Assembly: GCF_000276665.1 (NCBI RefSeq)
Contig: NW_004955402.1
Coordinates: 9,460,581-9,524,580, forward strand
Direction of reading: 5' to 3'
Length of the DNA stretch: 64,000 bases
Origin: Chinchilla lanigera
Taxonomy: Eukaryota > Chordata > Mammalia > Rodentia > Chinchillidae
This document shows positions 42,885 to 53,103 of the stretch, one piece after another (the first letter of the stretch is position 1; each line of letters starts with the position of its first letter). The notes under the pieces are model-generated. The model worked only from the letters and a program-made list of their open reading frames with translations. It did not search any database and had not been told where the DNA came from. A program made the position numbers and the translations under genes.

Positions 42885-44020
42885 TAGAAATTAGTAGTAC
42901 AATTGTCTTCGCTATCTTGTGTATATATATAATTTTTTTCCTTCCTTCCTTCTTTCTTTTCTCCTTGCCCAAAAGGATGTTTGGGTGGAAATTCTGGAGA
43001 ACGTTCAGCTCTGTGCTTTGTCTTCTCTTTTGCCTGGTGCGACTGCACCTGCTCCGTATGCTCAGCCCGCTGCTGGGCCTCCGCTGGGCCTCCCTCCCCG
43101 CCCCCGCACCATCAGGCAAGGGGAACGCAGGCGCTGATCCGCAGACCCGCGGCCAGGAGCACCGTGGAGCTCAGGAGCAGACACACGTTCCCCTGGGAAC
43201 CGAGCGATTGCAGCCACGCTTTCAGGGCCAACTATTTCTAACCACTAATCAAATGGAGGCCCAAAGAGCATACTTCAACAAGAAGCTGGGGTGATCTTAC
43301 CCTGTGGAGGGAAATGGAGATACAAAGTAATTCTCTTTCAGACCTGACCTTTGGTTTCTGTCGGCCATGGATCCGTATTTCTAGATTATGGAGATTTGAG
43401 CGAAATTGAAGTCTAATCTGAAGGTAATGAAAGTCAGTGAGGTACTCGAGGACCCACTGTGTTTTAGATGTGCGAAAATCAGGGAAGCATTTGTTCTGCA
43501 AGAGCTTACAAAGTAGTTGGAAAGAGAACGTGCCCCTAACGTGCCCTGAATCCTACATCAGCGCAGGCAGGGAGAATTAGTGAACGATCAGGACAGTGTG
43601 CCAGGCAGCTTCGGTTCATTGTAAGGAGAGAGAACTTGCCAGCAAGTGCCTGGATCCACAGACCCTTGCAGACCTCTGGCTCTGAGCTCGATGCCTCTAG
43701 GATTATGTAGAGGAGCTGGTGGAAAGGTCCTGGGAGTTTGGAGCTGCCTAGGAGGCAGCTCTGGGCCGGAGTGCTGAAAGTTTCTCAAGCAAGACGAACC
43801 CTGACACTGTGTTGGAGCAGCAGTACCTTCACAGAGCAAAGGCCAGCACACACAACCGAGCCCGGTCCCCTTAGTGAGTGTGAGTCTGGGGCCGGTGCTA
43901 AGCACAAGTGTGATCTTTTCACTCAGGCCCCCAACAGTTCCATGGCCGAGGTCGTGCTCTCTGCCATCCTATCGCAGAATGGACCGGGGGACTCACTGCA
44001 GATGAGCTTAGACAGTGCGG
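42885..44020. other. Unique intronic sequence, GC-rich at 43000-43200
   Basis: No repeat recognised. A 125-codon plus frame at 42917-43294 begins in a TTCC-rich tract with a hydrophobic start; no homology recognised and no donor at its end, so it is not called a gene. Confidence 0.4.
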
Positions 44021-44024
44021 GTGC

Positions 44025-44215
44025 TACGCTGTGCGTGGTGGTACGTACTTGCAATCCTACACTTTGGTAGGCAGAGGCAGGAGGATTGCATATCTGAGCC
44101 CAGCCTGGGCAATTGAACAAGTTAACGAGTCTCAAAATAAAGGAGGTGGGTGGGGTAGGGATATAGCTCAATGTGAAGGCCCTGGTTTCAGTCTCCAATA
44201 CTGAAGGAAAAAAAT
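44025..44215 (+). repeat. B1+ID fused SINE
   Basis: GCGTGGTGGTACGTACTTGC, GGCAGAGGCAGGAGGATTGC, GAGCCCAGCCTGGGCAATTG, then GGTAGGGATATAGCTCAATG and a short A tail. Confidence 0.82.
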
Positions 44216-44235
44216 TCACCTAGTAGAAGGAATAG

Positions 44236-44430
44236 TATAGGTTGAGCATCCCTAATCCAAAAATTGCACATTCAGAATGCTCCAAAGCTGGAAACTTCTG
44301 AGTGCTGACATAATGACACAAGTGAAAAGTCTCCACCTGACCTCGTGTGACAAGTTGCAGTGACATGCAGGTGGAGCTAGAACTACTGTGTAAAATTACC
44401 TTCGGGCTACGTTTATAAAGTAGATTTGGG
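44236..44430. mobile_element. DNA-transposon relic (Tigger-like MER type)
   Basis: TATAGGTTGAGCATCCCTAA, TCAGAATGCTCCAAAGCTGG and AAACTTCTGAGTGCTGACAT resemble the terminal part of an old non-autonomous Tigger-type element. No transposase. Confidence 0.55.
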
Positions 44431-44874
44431 CCGGTGACCGTTGGTGTTATTTTAGATGATCAGAGTTGGGGGCGCGAAGTAGAAATACCCCAGGAGTCGG
44501 ACCCATCTACAGTGAGTTCCGGACAGGGGGCAGGGCTGAAGAGAGGATCAGATGCGCATGCGTGGACGTCTGTCTTTGCCCCGTCTCTGAAGGAAGACCC
44601 GTGGGGGCAGACGCTGGGAGCCGCAGTGGGAAGACGGAGAAGACCGTGCCCGCTGCTCCTACCTCTGAAACCTCTTCCCTCTGCAGCCCTCTCTGATGAC
44701 TGCTCTCTCCCTGGCACCGCGGACTGCAGCAGTGCGTTCACACTCGAAATCTCTGCCCATATGCCGCTTCTCGGTCCCGAGGATGCTCATCAGAAGGATT
44801 TTTTTTATTAACCTCCAAAACTTCATTTTAAGAGGGTGCGGTGGTAAAGTTAGATGAAGAATGCTGGGAGAGGC

Positions 44875-45040
44875 CAGGCGTCGTGGCCCATGGCTGTAAT
44901 CCGAGCACTCGGGAGGCTGAGGCAGGAGGATGGCTGTGAATTCAAGGCCAACCTGGGCTATAAAGAGAGTTCAAAGCCAGCCTGAAGTACATAGTGAGAC
45001 CCTGCCTCAAAAAGACAAAAACAAATAAAGAAAGAAAGAA
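44875..45040 (+). repeat. B1 SINE with 18-bp target-site duplication
   Basis: CAGGCGTCGTGGCCCATGGC, CGGGAGGCTGAGGCAGGAGG, both half-repeats, and GAGACCCTGCCTCAAAAAGA with an A/G tail. AAGAATGCTGGGAGAGGC is repeated exactly at 44857-44874 and 45041-45058. Confidence 0.97.
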
Positions 45041-45197
45041 AAGAATGCTGGGAGAGGCTTTAGATATTTAGCTGCTCACGGCTCATAATTCAAGACACAG
45101 CTTCATCTCCACATCTCTGCCCCCCCCCAGGTTTGTGTGTGCCCCTTTGGTAGGGAGGCCCCCCTCCTCCCATTCTGTCATCGCAGTCATCAGAGGT

Positions 45198-45302
45198 GCT
45201 GTGTAGGGTGGAGACCTCACTCAGTTGTAGAGAGCTTGGCTGGCGTGCCTGAGGCCCTGGCCGCAGCCCCCAGCTCTGCACCCAATAAATAAATAAATAA
45301 AT
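45198..45302 (+). repeat. ID-type SINE with (AATA)n tail
   Basis: ACCTCACTCAGTTGTAGAGA, GAGGCCCTGGCCGCAGCCCC and AATAAATAAATAAATAAATG. Confidence 0.7.
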
Positions 45303-45783
45303 GGAACTTTGAAAACTGCTTGTCTGTTTTGTGGCTTCTGTGAGGCCAACCTTGACAGGAAAGAACTTGCCCCATTTTCATCCCCAGTACCTGGATTAGA
45401 TTCTCTGTTCCAGAAATGTTTGTGAGTAATTGTTCTTCTGACCCTTTAATCTATTTGCTTTTTTTTTTTTTACAAACCTGGGCAGGAAAAATTTCTCGTT
45501 TTCAGTCCTATTGACGGAAATGAAAGTGTTTCTTTGGATATGACATTAGTTTAAAAAGCATTTGGCCAGTCAGAATATCAGTAGACGTTAGACAGTTGCC
45601 TTTTAGCTTGAAAGTACCTATTTTGATTATATAAAGAAAAATATTTTTACTGTTTGTCCCAAAGTGAATTTTCATGGGGCATATTCATCAGCAAAAGGAA
45701 AATACGAGCGTGAGGTAGAGGCGGCGTCATTTTGGTTGGTGTGGGGACGTGGATCGTGTCCTAAGGTAAAGGTCTGCTCACTT

Positions 45784-46132
45784 TGTTATGGTTTGTGTCT
45801 GTGTGTCCCCGAAAGCCTCATGTGGTCATGGGGCAGGCTTTTAGAGTTTGATTGATTATGTGTGTGAGAGCTCACCCGCCCTGGGGTGGATAGTTTGCAT
45901 ATGTAAGGGAGAGGAAGAGGCTGCTTGCAGCCATTCCTCCTTTTCAGTGCTTGTTGCTTTTGCTGTGTTCTGCTGCCAAGAACTGTAGCCCTCTGCCATG
46001 TGACACTCTGCCTTGTAACCTGCCAAGTATAGACTAAAACCTCCACAAACTGTAAGCAAAATAAACCTTTCCTTCCTTAATTTTGGGCATCAGGTGTTTT
46101 GTCCCAGAAAAGAGAGAAAAGTAACCAAGACA
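45784..46132 (+). repeat. 5' LTR of the MaLR element
   Basis: TGTTATGGTTTGTGTCTGTG to ACCAAGACA, 349 bp, with AAGCAAAATAAACCTTTCCT as polyadenylation block. Confidence 0.9.
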
Positions 46133-46180
46133 GAATTTGGTACCAGAGGAGTGAGGTCGTTGATGTGACTATATCTGATC

Positions 46181-46468
46181 ATGTGGTTCAAGAGCCTTTG
46201 GAAATGGCTTGTGGGAAGAGTTTGGAAAGGTTCGGAGATGTTGCCTGAAAGAGCAGAGCTAGAACACCTTCAGCTGTTCTGTCTGGGAGATTCTGGTCAG
46301 AGCTCAGAAGACCAGAAGGCTGATAGAAATCCTGCCAGTAAAGACCGGGTTTGGGAGGTTTCTGTTGGGAAGAAGGACTCCATTGGTTGTTGGGACTCCA
46401 GACAATGTGTGTTATGGCTTGGCAGAAAGTTTATCAGCATTTTGCTCATGTCCAGAGACTTTGCCTAA
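46181..46468 (+). pseudogene. First open frame of the MaLR internal region (95 codons)
   Basis: Starts at ATG 48 bp after the LTR/internal border and encodes a tryptophan-rich N-terminus (MWFKSLWKWLVGRVWKG) followed by an acidic, glutamine-rich stretch. It ends inside the next frame, to which it is shifted, so the two were probably one reading frame before an indel. MaLR internal frames have no firmly assigned function; distant gag-like origin is possible. Confidence that it makes protein is low. Confidence 0.35.
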
Positions 46469-47182
46469 GACTGAGATTAAGGGCTGCAGCGGACTGGTTA
46501 ATCTGACAAAAGAAATTTCAAGGCAGTCAGATGTTGGGGCAGTGGCATGGCTATTGTTGGGGGCTTTCAGCCAGATTTATATTGAGAATCAAGAACAAAG
46601 AGCCCAGCAGGATGATTTAAAATGTTGTGAGTTTGGCCAGAAAGAAAGCTCCAGTAAAGCTGTGGACTGCAAAGGTGGAGCTGAGGAGATCTCCACTGCT
46701 GAGAAGGAACAAGACAATAAAAACGATGGCCTGAGGGCATCACAAGAAGCAGCAAGTCTCCACCCTTTGCAGCCTCAAAACTGCAAAGGTGAAAGACCTT
46801 GCCTTGAAAAGAAAGCCGCAGAACACCATGTTCCAGAATGGCGGCAGTGGCCACACCAGGTTCCAGAATGGCGGCAGCATAGAGAATTTGTTCTTCAGAA
46901 TTGGATTCAGAGTGCCCAGCAGTCCAGGCACTTGACCCCTGTGGCCAAGAGAGAGGAAAACTTGGCCACTGCTCCAGGTGGCAGCAGACCTTGGCATCAT
47001 CCATGTGCCCCTGGCTTTTGGTGCATGGTGAATGCAAGAGTTCTGAGGTTAAAGAGGCTTCAACCCAAATGTCAGAAGGCCTGGGAAGCCAGGCAGTGTG
47101 CCCCTGAGAGGGCAGTGTGTGAGGCTGTGAGTGTGAAGCAAAAGGTGCCCTGGAGACCTCAGAAGTTTAGAAAAGCCAGGAC
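46365..47182 (+). pseudogene. Second open frame of the MaLR internal region (about 272 codons before the gap)
   Basis: Free of stops from 46365 to the gap at 47183. Encodes a hydrophilic protein rich in Glu, Lys, Gln and Trp with a short tandem motif (VPEWRQ twice, near 46830 and 46863) and no recognisable enzyme motif. It overlaps the preceding frame by about 100 bp in another phase. What follows is hidden by N, so the true end is unknown. The openness is unusual for an old MaLR; the element may be young or the frame may be constrained. Confidence 0.4.
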
Positions 47183-47945
47183 NNNNNNNNNNNNNNNNNN
47201 NNNNNNNNNNNNNNNNNNNNNNNNNNNNNNNNNNNNNNNNNNNNNNNNNNNNNNNNNNNNNNNNNNNNNNNNNNNNNNNNNNNNNNNNNNNNNNNNNNNN
47301 NNNNNNNNNNNNNNNNNNNNNNNNNNNNNNNNNNNNNNNNNNNNNNNNNNNNNNNNNNNNNNNNNNNNNNNNNNNNNNNNNNNNNNNNNNNNNNNNNNNN
47401 NNNNNNNNNNNNNNNNNNNNNNNNNNNNNNNNNNNNNNNNNNNNNNNNNNNNNNNNNNNNNNNNNNNNNNNNNNNNNNNNNNNNNNNNNNNNNNNNNNNN
47501 NNNNNNNNNNNNNNNNNNNNNNNNNNNNNNNNNNNNNNNNNNNNNNNNNNNNNNNNNNNNNNNNNNNNNNNNNNNNNNNNNNNNNNNNNNNNNNNNNNNN
47601 NNNNNNNNNNNNNNNNNNNNNNNNNNNNNNNNNNNNNNNNNNNNNNNNNNNNNNNNNNNNNNNNNNNNNNNNNNNNNNNNNNNNNNNNNNNNNNNNNNNN
47701 NNNNNNNNNNNNNNNNNNNNNNNNNNNNNNNNNNNNNNNNNNNNNNNNNNNNNNNNNNNNNNNNNNNNNNNNNNNNNNNNNNNNNNNNNNNNNNNNNNNN
47801 NNNNNNNNNNNNNNNNNNNNNNNNNNNNNNNNNNNNNNNNNNNNNNNNNNNNNNNNNNNNNNNNNNNNNNNNNNNNNNNNNNNNNNNNNNNNNNNNNNNN
47901 NNNNNNNNNNNNNNNNNNNNNNNNNNNNNNNNNNNNNNNNNNNNN
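47183..47945. other. Assembly gap (763 N)
   Basis: Run of N inside the MaLR element, most likely a failure to assemble a recent repeat. Confidence 1.
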
Positions 47946-48018
47946 AAATAAACCTTTCCTTCCTTAATTTTGGACGTCAGGTATTTTGTCCCAGCAACGA
48001 GAGAAAAGAACCAAGACA
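47946..48018 (+). repeat. End of the MaLR 3' LTR
   Basis: AAATAAACCTTTCCTTCCTT through ACCAAGACA, nearly identical to the 5' LTR end (about 90 percent over the visible 73 bp). Confidence 0.88.
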
Positions 48019-48639
48019 ACTGTGTATACTGGGGTCACCAAAGGAGCCCTGAGTGATGAGGTCTGGTATTTCCCAAAGCATGGTTTGTGGGATAATCACC
48101 CAAGAAAATCCTTGAAAACGCGTGCTGCGGTCACATGCACTGCCGAGCACAGCCTCCGGTGGCAGTTGCCAATGTGCAGTGCATGCTGTTGTGATCTGAC
48201 CTAGCACTTCCCCAAATCGACCGTGATTGTGAGGGGAGGAACCTTTCCAAGACTCGGCCATCTGATACGTAGGGTGGGGGTGGTAAAATCAAAAGTGCAG
48301 TGCAAAGAAATGCCGGCACAATCCAGTGCATTAGCATATGTGAAAATACTTTTAGGTGAAACTCCATACGAATGTAATTTATTAATACTGTTTCTGAATC
48401 ATTACTGTCTGTGTAATTCTCCACATAGATGAAATTTTCTGCTTTATTGGAGTGCATTTGACAAATTATCTTTAAACTGTACAGTGTGATGACTTGATTC
48501 ATGTAAATGTGAAATCAGTGAACACAAGTTAACTAACACCTGTTACCTTTTCTCTTAGAAGTAAACATCCACCTTATTAGCAAATATCATGTGAGAAATA
48601 CGTGTTATTAACTATCAACGTGCTCTACATGAGCACCTC

Positions 48640-49433
48640 AGAGCTTACTCATCTTAAATGTTTATACCTCTGAACAGCACCTCCCCATTTCTCCCCCACC
48701 TCTGGTCTTAGTAGTCACCATTGTACTGGTGATGGATCACAGAGCAGAGATCCATGTACTAGTGTTTGTCTTTCTCTGTCCGGCTTAGTTCACTTGGCAC
48801 ACTGTCCCCTCGGCTATTCATGGCATCACCAATGACAAACTTCTTTTCTTTGTTCTGGCTGTATGATATTCTGTGCATGGCAGTCATCCACTGACAACAC
48901 CAGACTGTTTCCACATCTCGCCGATTGTGAATAGCGCTGCACTGGACATGGGAATACAGATATCTCTTTGAGACACTGATTTACCCTTTTTTAGATATAT
49001 ACCCAGAAAGGGGATGGCTGGATCCTATGGTAGTTCTATTCTTGTTTTGTTTTTGTTCTTGTTTTTTGTTTTTGTTTTTGTTTTTGGTCTTTTTGAGACA
49101 AGGTCTTGCTACACAGTTCAGGCTGACCTTGAGCTCATTTTGTGTAGCCCAGGCTGGTCTCGAACTCACAACAGTCCTCCTGCCTCAGCCTCCTGAGTGC
49201 TAGGATTACAGGCATGCGCCACCACGCCTGGCTATTCGTAAGTTTTGGAGGACCCTCCACATTGTTTTCTGAAATGGCTGGACCAGAGTACATTCCTATC
49301 AGCCGGCACAATGGTTCTCTTTTCTCCACGTCCTGGTCACCATTTGTTATCTCTTATTTTTTGATGGTAGCCATTTTATCATGTGTGAGGTAATGCTCAT
49401 TTTGGTTTTGGTTCCAAATAAGTGAAAAATACT
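48640..49433 (-). repeat. Old L1 3' region, antisense, interrupted by a B1
   Basis: GTCTTAGTAGTCACCATTGT, TTCTGGCTGTATGATATTCT, TTGTGAATAGCGCTGCACTG, TATATACCCAGAAAGGGGAT and, after the B1, TCTCCACGTCCTGGTCACCA and GGTAGCCATTTTATCATGTG are antisense L1 strings. Confidence 0.78.
49046..49235 (-). repeat. B1 SINE (quasi-dimeric)
   Basis: (TTTTTG)n tail, GAGACAAGGTCTTGCTACAC, CAGGCTGGTCTCGAACTCAC and GCATGCGCCACCACGCCTGG. Confidence 0.94.
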
Positions 49434-49613
49434 TTTTTTCAGTGGTACTAGGGGATTGAATCTAGGGGCACTGTCCCATTGAGTTACAACCCCAGCCCTT
49501 TTTAGTTTAAATTTTGAAACAGGATCTCACTAAGTTTCCCAGGCAGGACTTAAATTTGTGATCCCCCTGCCTCAGTCTCCCTGAGTGCTTGGATTACAGG
49601 CATGTGCCACTGC
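49434..49613 (-). repeat. B1+ID fused SINE
   Basis: GGTACTAGGGGATTGAATCT, GAGTTACAACCCCAGCCCTT, then ACAGGATCTCACTAAGTTTC and GGATTACAGGCATGTGCCAC. Confidence 0.83.
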
Positions 49614-49633
49614 TTAAATCAAATGGACACCAT

Positions 49634-49735
49634 TTTTTTTAAAACAGGATTTTATTAAGTCACTAAACTGTCCAGGCTGTATTTGAATTTGGAATCCTCT
49701 TCCCTCAGCCTCCCAGAGTGCTGGGATTGCAGACA
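49634..49735 (-). repeat. B1 SINE, old
   Basis: AACAGGATTTTATTAAGTCA, TGGAATCCTCTTCCCTCAGC and AGAGTGCTGGGATTGCAGAC. Confidence 0.78.
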
Positions 49736-49776
49736 TTTTCAAATAGATAAAATTTATAGTATGTGAATTTTATCAT

Positions 49777-49876
49777 TGGACATAGGAATACAGATATCTC
49801 TTTGAGGTACTGATTTACCGTTTTTTAGATATATACCTAGAAATGGGACGGCTGGATCATATGGTAGTTCTATTCG
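49777..49876 (-). repeat. Second copy of a 100-bp L1 segment
   Basis: TTGGACATAGGAATACAGAT through GGTAGTTCTATTC repeats 48942-49042 at roughly 90 percent identity, 835 bp downstream in the same orientation. Confidence 0.85.
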
Positions 49877-50069
49877 TCAGTTTAATGTTGTTATTCTATT
49901 CATAAGTAAATGTTGTTAAATAGATAAATGAATTGGAATAGAGAAGAAATATTCATGTTCCTGCAGACCATGAGGTTTAGATCATCTGTGGGTATTAGTT
50001 AGCACATGATTATCTTCTCTGTGTGTTTCAGGTTTTCTCTCCACTGCTGGCCTAGATACCTTTTCTCAT

Positions 50070-50400
50070 TCATTTGTTCATTAATTTGTTAGTTCATCTG
50101 TCCAACAAACACTGACTGAGCACGGAAGATAACAGACCGTGTTGCTTGGTACAGCCATGTGGAGAGTAACTACGCATAAAAAAAAGAGTATCTCGGGCAG
50201 CTCATGGTTTTGGCAGGAATGAGGTACGGAAACATGTAATTATAAAACAGACAGGGATATGCCACTGTGGAAGTTTGCCAGAGAAGGATGAGATGCAGGT
50301 AATTCCTAGAGCAAAGGCCCTGTCAGAAGAAAGAAGCGATAGAGTTTGAGTTGGCCCCTGAAGGTCTCCCAGCTAGATGAGGCATGTTAAAAGCAGCCGG
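50070..50400 (+). repeat. Ancient L2-like fragment
   Basis: AACAAACACTGACTGAGCAC, CATGTAATTATAAAACAGAC and TTGAGTTGGCCCCTGAAGGT match the layout of the old mammalian repeat at 59796-60010. Weak. Confidence 0.4.
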
Positions 50401-50409
50401 TTCCTATCC

Positions 50410-52380
50410 AGAATTATTATTTCTGCTTCCTTTATTTATTATTCCTTCCTTCTAGTTATTTCTTTAACTCCCCATCATGATGGCCTTGTCCCCTGACTTC
50501 AGGTCTGGTTTTCTTTCTTTTGTGGCTGGATACAATAGACATTTTAAAATGTCGGGGACACAGGGAACTGGGGGATGAGAATTTTGGATCTTACATTGTA
50601 TTTCTGATATGTCTTTCTTTTCATAAAGTGCAGCTAAGCTTGATGTATAAATCTTTAAAGTATTAAACATAAAATTCAAACATCCACTTAAAATTTTAAT
50701 GTTTAAAAATAATAAATAGTTGGAAGAAATACGGAGCATGTTAAAATTTGGAATGACTTTTAACTCCATGATATAGTACCACTTTGTATTTGAGTAAAGT
50801 GATCAACTGGGAAGACGAGAATTGGGGAAAGTAGATTATTCATTCATCTATCATCCCGGGTTGTAATAGCATGAGGTTTATACTGGCAGTCTGACTTTAC
50901 AACATCTGAAATCACTCATGTCTCCTTTCTCAATATCCAATGGTATCCCTACGTCCAAATATATTTCCATTTTTACATTTCATTTTAGAACATGGCTTTT
51001 ATATGACAAGCTAGCACATATGTCAGCTTTGCCTGTTCATAAATTTTTAAAAGGTTAAACTCAAAATACGTCCTAGAGTTCAGAGCTGAAATTATAATCA
51101 ACTATATACATATAACATATGTATGCAGACTGTAAATTTTTGTAAAGTATATTTCTTCAGAAGTATGTGCGCTTTGAGATGACAGGTCAAAGCTTCAAAT
51201 CCTGCTTTCCTTGGTCTATTTTATTAGTTGTCAGAGAAATACCTTATCAGGGTTTTTTCCCCCTCAATGTGTAGCTCATTCTGTTAAATGAACTAATGGA
51301 TGTAAAAGAGCTTAGTAGAGTGTCTGGCCCCTGGTAAGGGCTCCTCCCATGCAAACTGCTATCATTACTACTATATTTCTTTGAACTCAAATGCTGTCGC
51401 GTGAAGTACCACATCTGGGTTCACTCAAGTCACTTGTCCCAATCAGAATAAAACTTTCTAGCCCTGGAGTCATTTTCTGCCTTTCTGATCGTGCTCAGGG
51501 AGATACTCAGAGAGGTAGGTGACAGCTGCATGGTCCTCTCCTTCCGCGTCTGCACAGTTCTGCTACCGCAGCGAGGGCCACCTTTAGAGGGAAGAGAAAA
51601 GAAGTGATGGAGATGGACTTGAAAAAAATTCCAGTTTAAGTGGAGAGTGATGGGACAGGTCAAAATGGGCAGGGGAAAGAATTTGAGAGAAATGAAAACG
51701 CTGCACAGGTGGCCACCCTGGAGCTAATTTAGCTTGGGTCATCTGTGATCTCTTCCAGCTGTGAACATGCATGTTGTGGCCCAGTGGCCCAGATGTTCCC
51801 CCTTGGTCTTTACGTTGCAGAGCCCATAAAGTGAAAACAGGACTGGAATTTAACTCCAGGTCTTCACAGTCCTGTCATCAACACCTACTGGAGCTGTTCT
51901 CCAGAAATCCAGGGTCCTGGTATGGGAGGCCCTAGTCTGGGCCAGGACAGCCTGCTGGGCCCTGTACTTTCTCCTCGGTGGCTGCCACCTCTCCCTCTCC
52001 ATTGCCCCTGCCACCCCCGCCTCTGACTTTGTTCCCCTTAGAAAACCGCTGCTCACCTTAGAAGTTCCCAGCTCATGTAATTGGAAGGCTGTTTCTACCT
52101 ATGAGCTAGATGTCTGTGAGAAAAATAAAACACAAGCGTGATGCTGCTTACCTTTTAATGGCAAAATGAATGAACTGACAGATACTTACAGAGTGAGTAC
52201 GTGTGAAGTGCTTGAATACCGGTGACTCTGGCAGCCATGTGAGGCAAGCCGATAAGTTACAAACCGTAGCTCTTGGCCTCAGGACACAGAACATCTGGTT
52301 GTGGGGGAATGGCTAACACTCACCGAAACATCCAAGATCGAGACAAAACTCTTCCATAGTTACTCAGAAGAAGGCCACCT
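50410..52380. other. Unique intronic sequence with one MIR fragment
   Basis: No exon recognised. A reverse MIR-like core (GTAAAAGAGCTTAGTAGAGT, GTCTGGCCCCTGGTAAGGGC) lies at about 51270-51385. Confidence 0.45.
51270..51385 (-). repeat. MIR SINE fragment
   Basis: CTGTTAAATGAACTAATGGA, GAGCTTAGTAGAGTGTCTGG and AAACTGCTATCATTACTACT follow the reverse MIR core and 3' end. Confidence 0.7.
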
Positions 52381-52399
52381 GCCTCTTTGTGATTTTTTT

Positions 52400-52860
52400 T
52401 TTATTTTAAAGAGTAAAAGAAGGATAACATAATAATAGGGGGGACTTAGCAAATTACAGACAAAATGGTAGGAAATTATCAATGGTTATCGTTTTACATA
52501 TTGTTATCTACAAAATAGTTTCTCAGGAAAACAAATAAACAAATAATAGTGAGTTAGAGACAAAAGAGGTAGGAGATTATCAAGAGTTGTTGTACTATAC
52601 TTTGGTATCTTCAAAGAGGCTTCTAAAGAAAATATATAGAGCTATACATGAGTGACCTATTGAAAAATCATTAACTATTCTCAATGGTTGTTGTAGGAAA
52701 CACATAATAATAAACATTCATTATGAAATAGGATAGGAACATTACAAACTTAACACAGTTATGGATAGATTAGTAGGAAAATATCAATGGCTGCTGTAAT
52801 ACCTGGTGGTATCTTCAAAGTGGTTTCTCAGGAAGACAGAGATATGCAAGAAGGATCTAA
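52400..52860 (-). repeat. A-rich tandem array of about 101-bp units (4 copies)
   Basis: The conserved CAATGG/CAAGAG core falls at 52480, 52581, 52682 and 52785, i.e. spacing 101, 101 and 103 bp. Units share GTAGGAAATTATCAATGG-like and GTTATCTTCAAAGTGGTTTC-like segments. Related single-unit sequences occur at 42558-42880 and 60880-61025. Confidence 0.8.
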
Positions 52861-52884
52861 TAAGTAGTTACAGCCTAAGGGTTG

Positions 52885-53094
52885 TCAAAAATAGCATATT
52901 ACCTCCTCACCAGTGACTCCTTTCACTGAGGTATGATGGCTGGAAGGAAGGCCAGGATTGAAAAGAAGGACCGAGAGACTTGCACCTGTGACTAGCAACA
53001 GGCTGTTTTCTTGTTCCTCCATAGTCATGATTACCCAGGACTCCTCGATGGAGATGACGGTCTGACCAGAGGGAGAAGGCAGACCATGCCCCAA
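52885..53094 (-). pseudogene. ERV aspartic protease remnant, catalytically dead
   Basis: A 69-codon open frame contains LLVTGASLSVL where retroviral proteases have the catalytic D-T/S-G triad followed by A-S/T-x-S-V-L; here Asp is replaced by Val. A downstream VKGVTGE resembles the flap region of gamma-like proteases. The frame then runs into a stop and the A-rich repeat array; no C-terminal alpha-helix/LLGRD motif is present. Non-functional. Confidence 0.7.
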
Positions 53095-53103
53095 GCCCTC
53101 TCA

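Larger units (their letters stand above)
45784..48018 (+). mobile_element. MaLR LTR retrotransposon, near full length, with an assembly gap
   Basis: Seen: 5' LTR, internal region starting GAATTTGGTACCAGAGGAGT (the usual MaLR boundary), and the last part of a 3' LTR (47946-48018) with the same AATAAACCTTTCCTTCCTTA and GTCAGGTATTTTGTCCCAGC end. Known: MaLRs are non-autonomous relatives of ERV-L and lack reverse transcriptase; they use the machinery of others. No perfect 5-bp duplication is visible (CACTT before, ACTGT after). Most of the 3' LTR and perhaps the end of the internal region are in the gap. Confidence 0.9.

Noticed and set aside
42917..43294. 125-codon frame with a hydrophobic N-terminus resembling a signal peptide
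   Set aside because: The hydrophobic part is the translation of a TTCC/TTTC tract, there is no likeness to a known protein, and neighbouring frames are also open.
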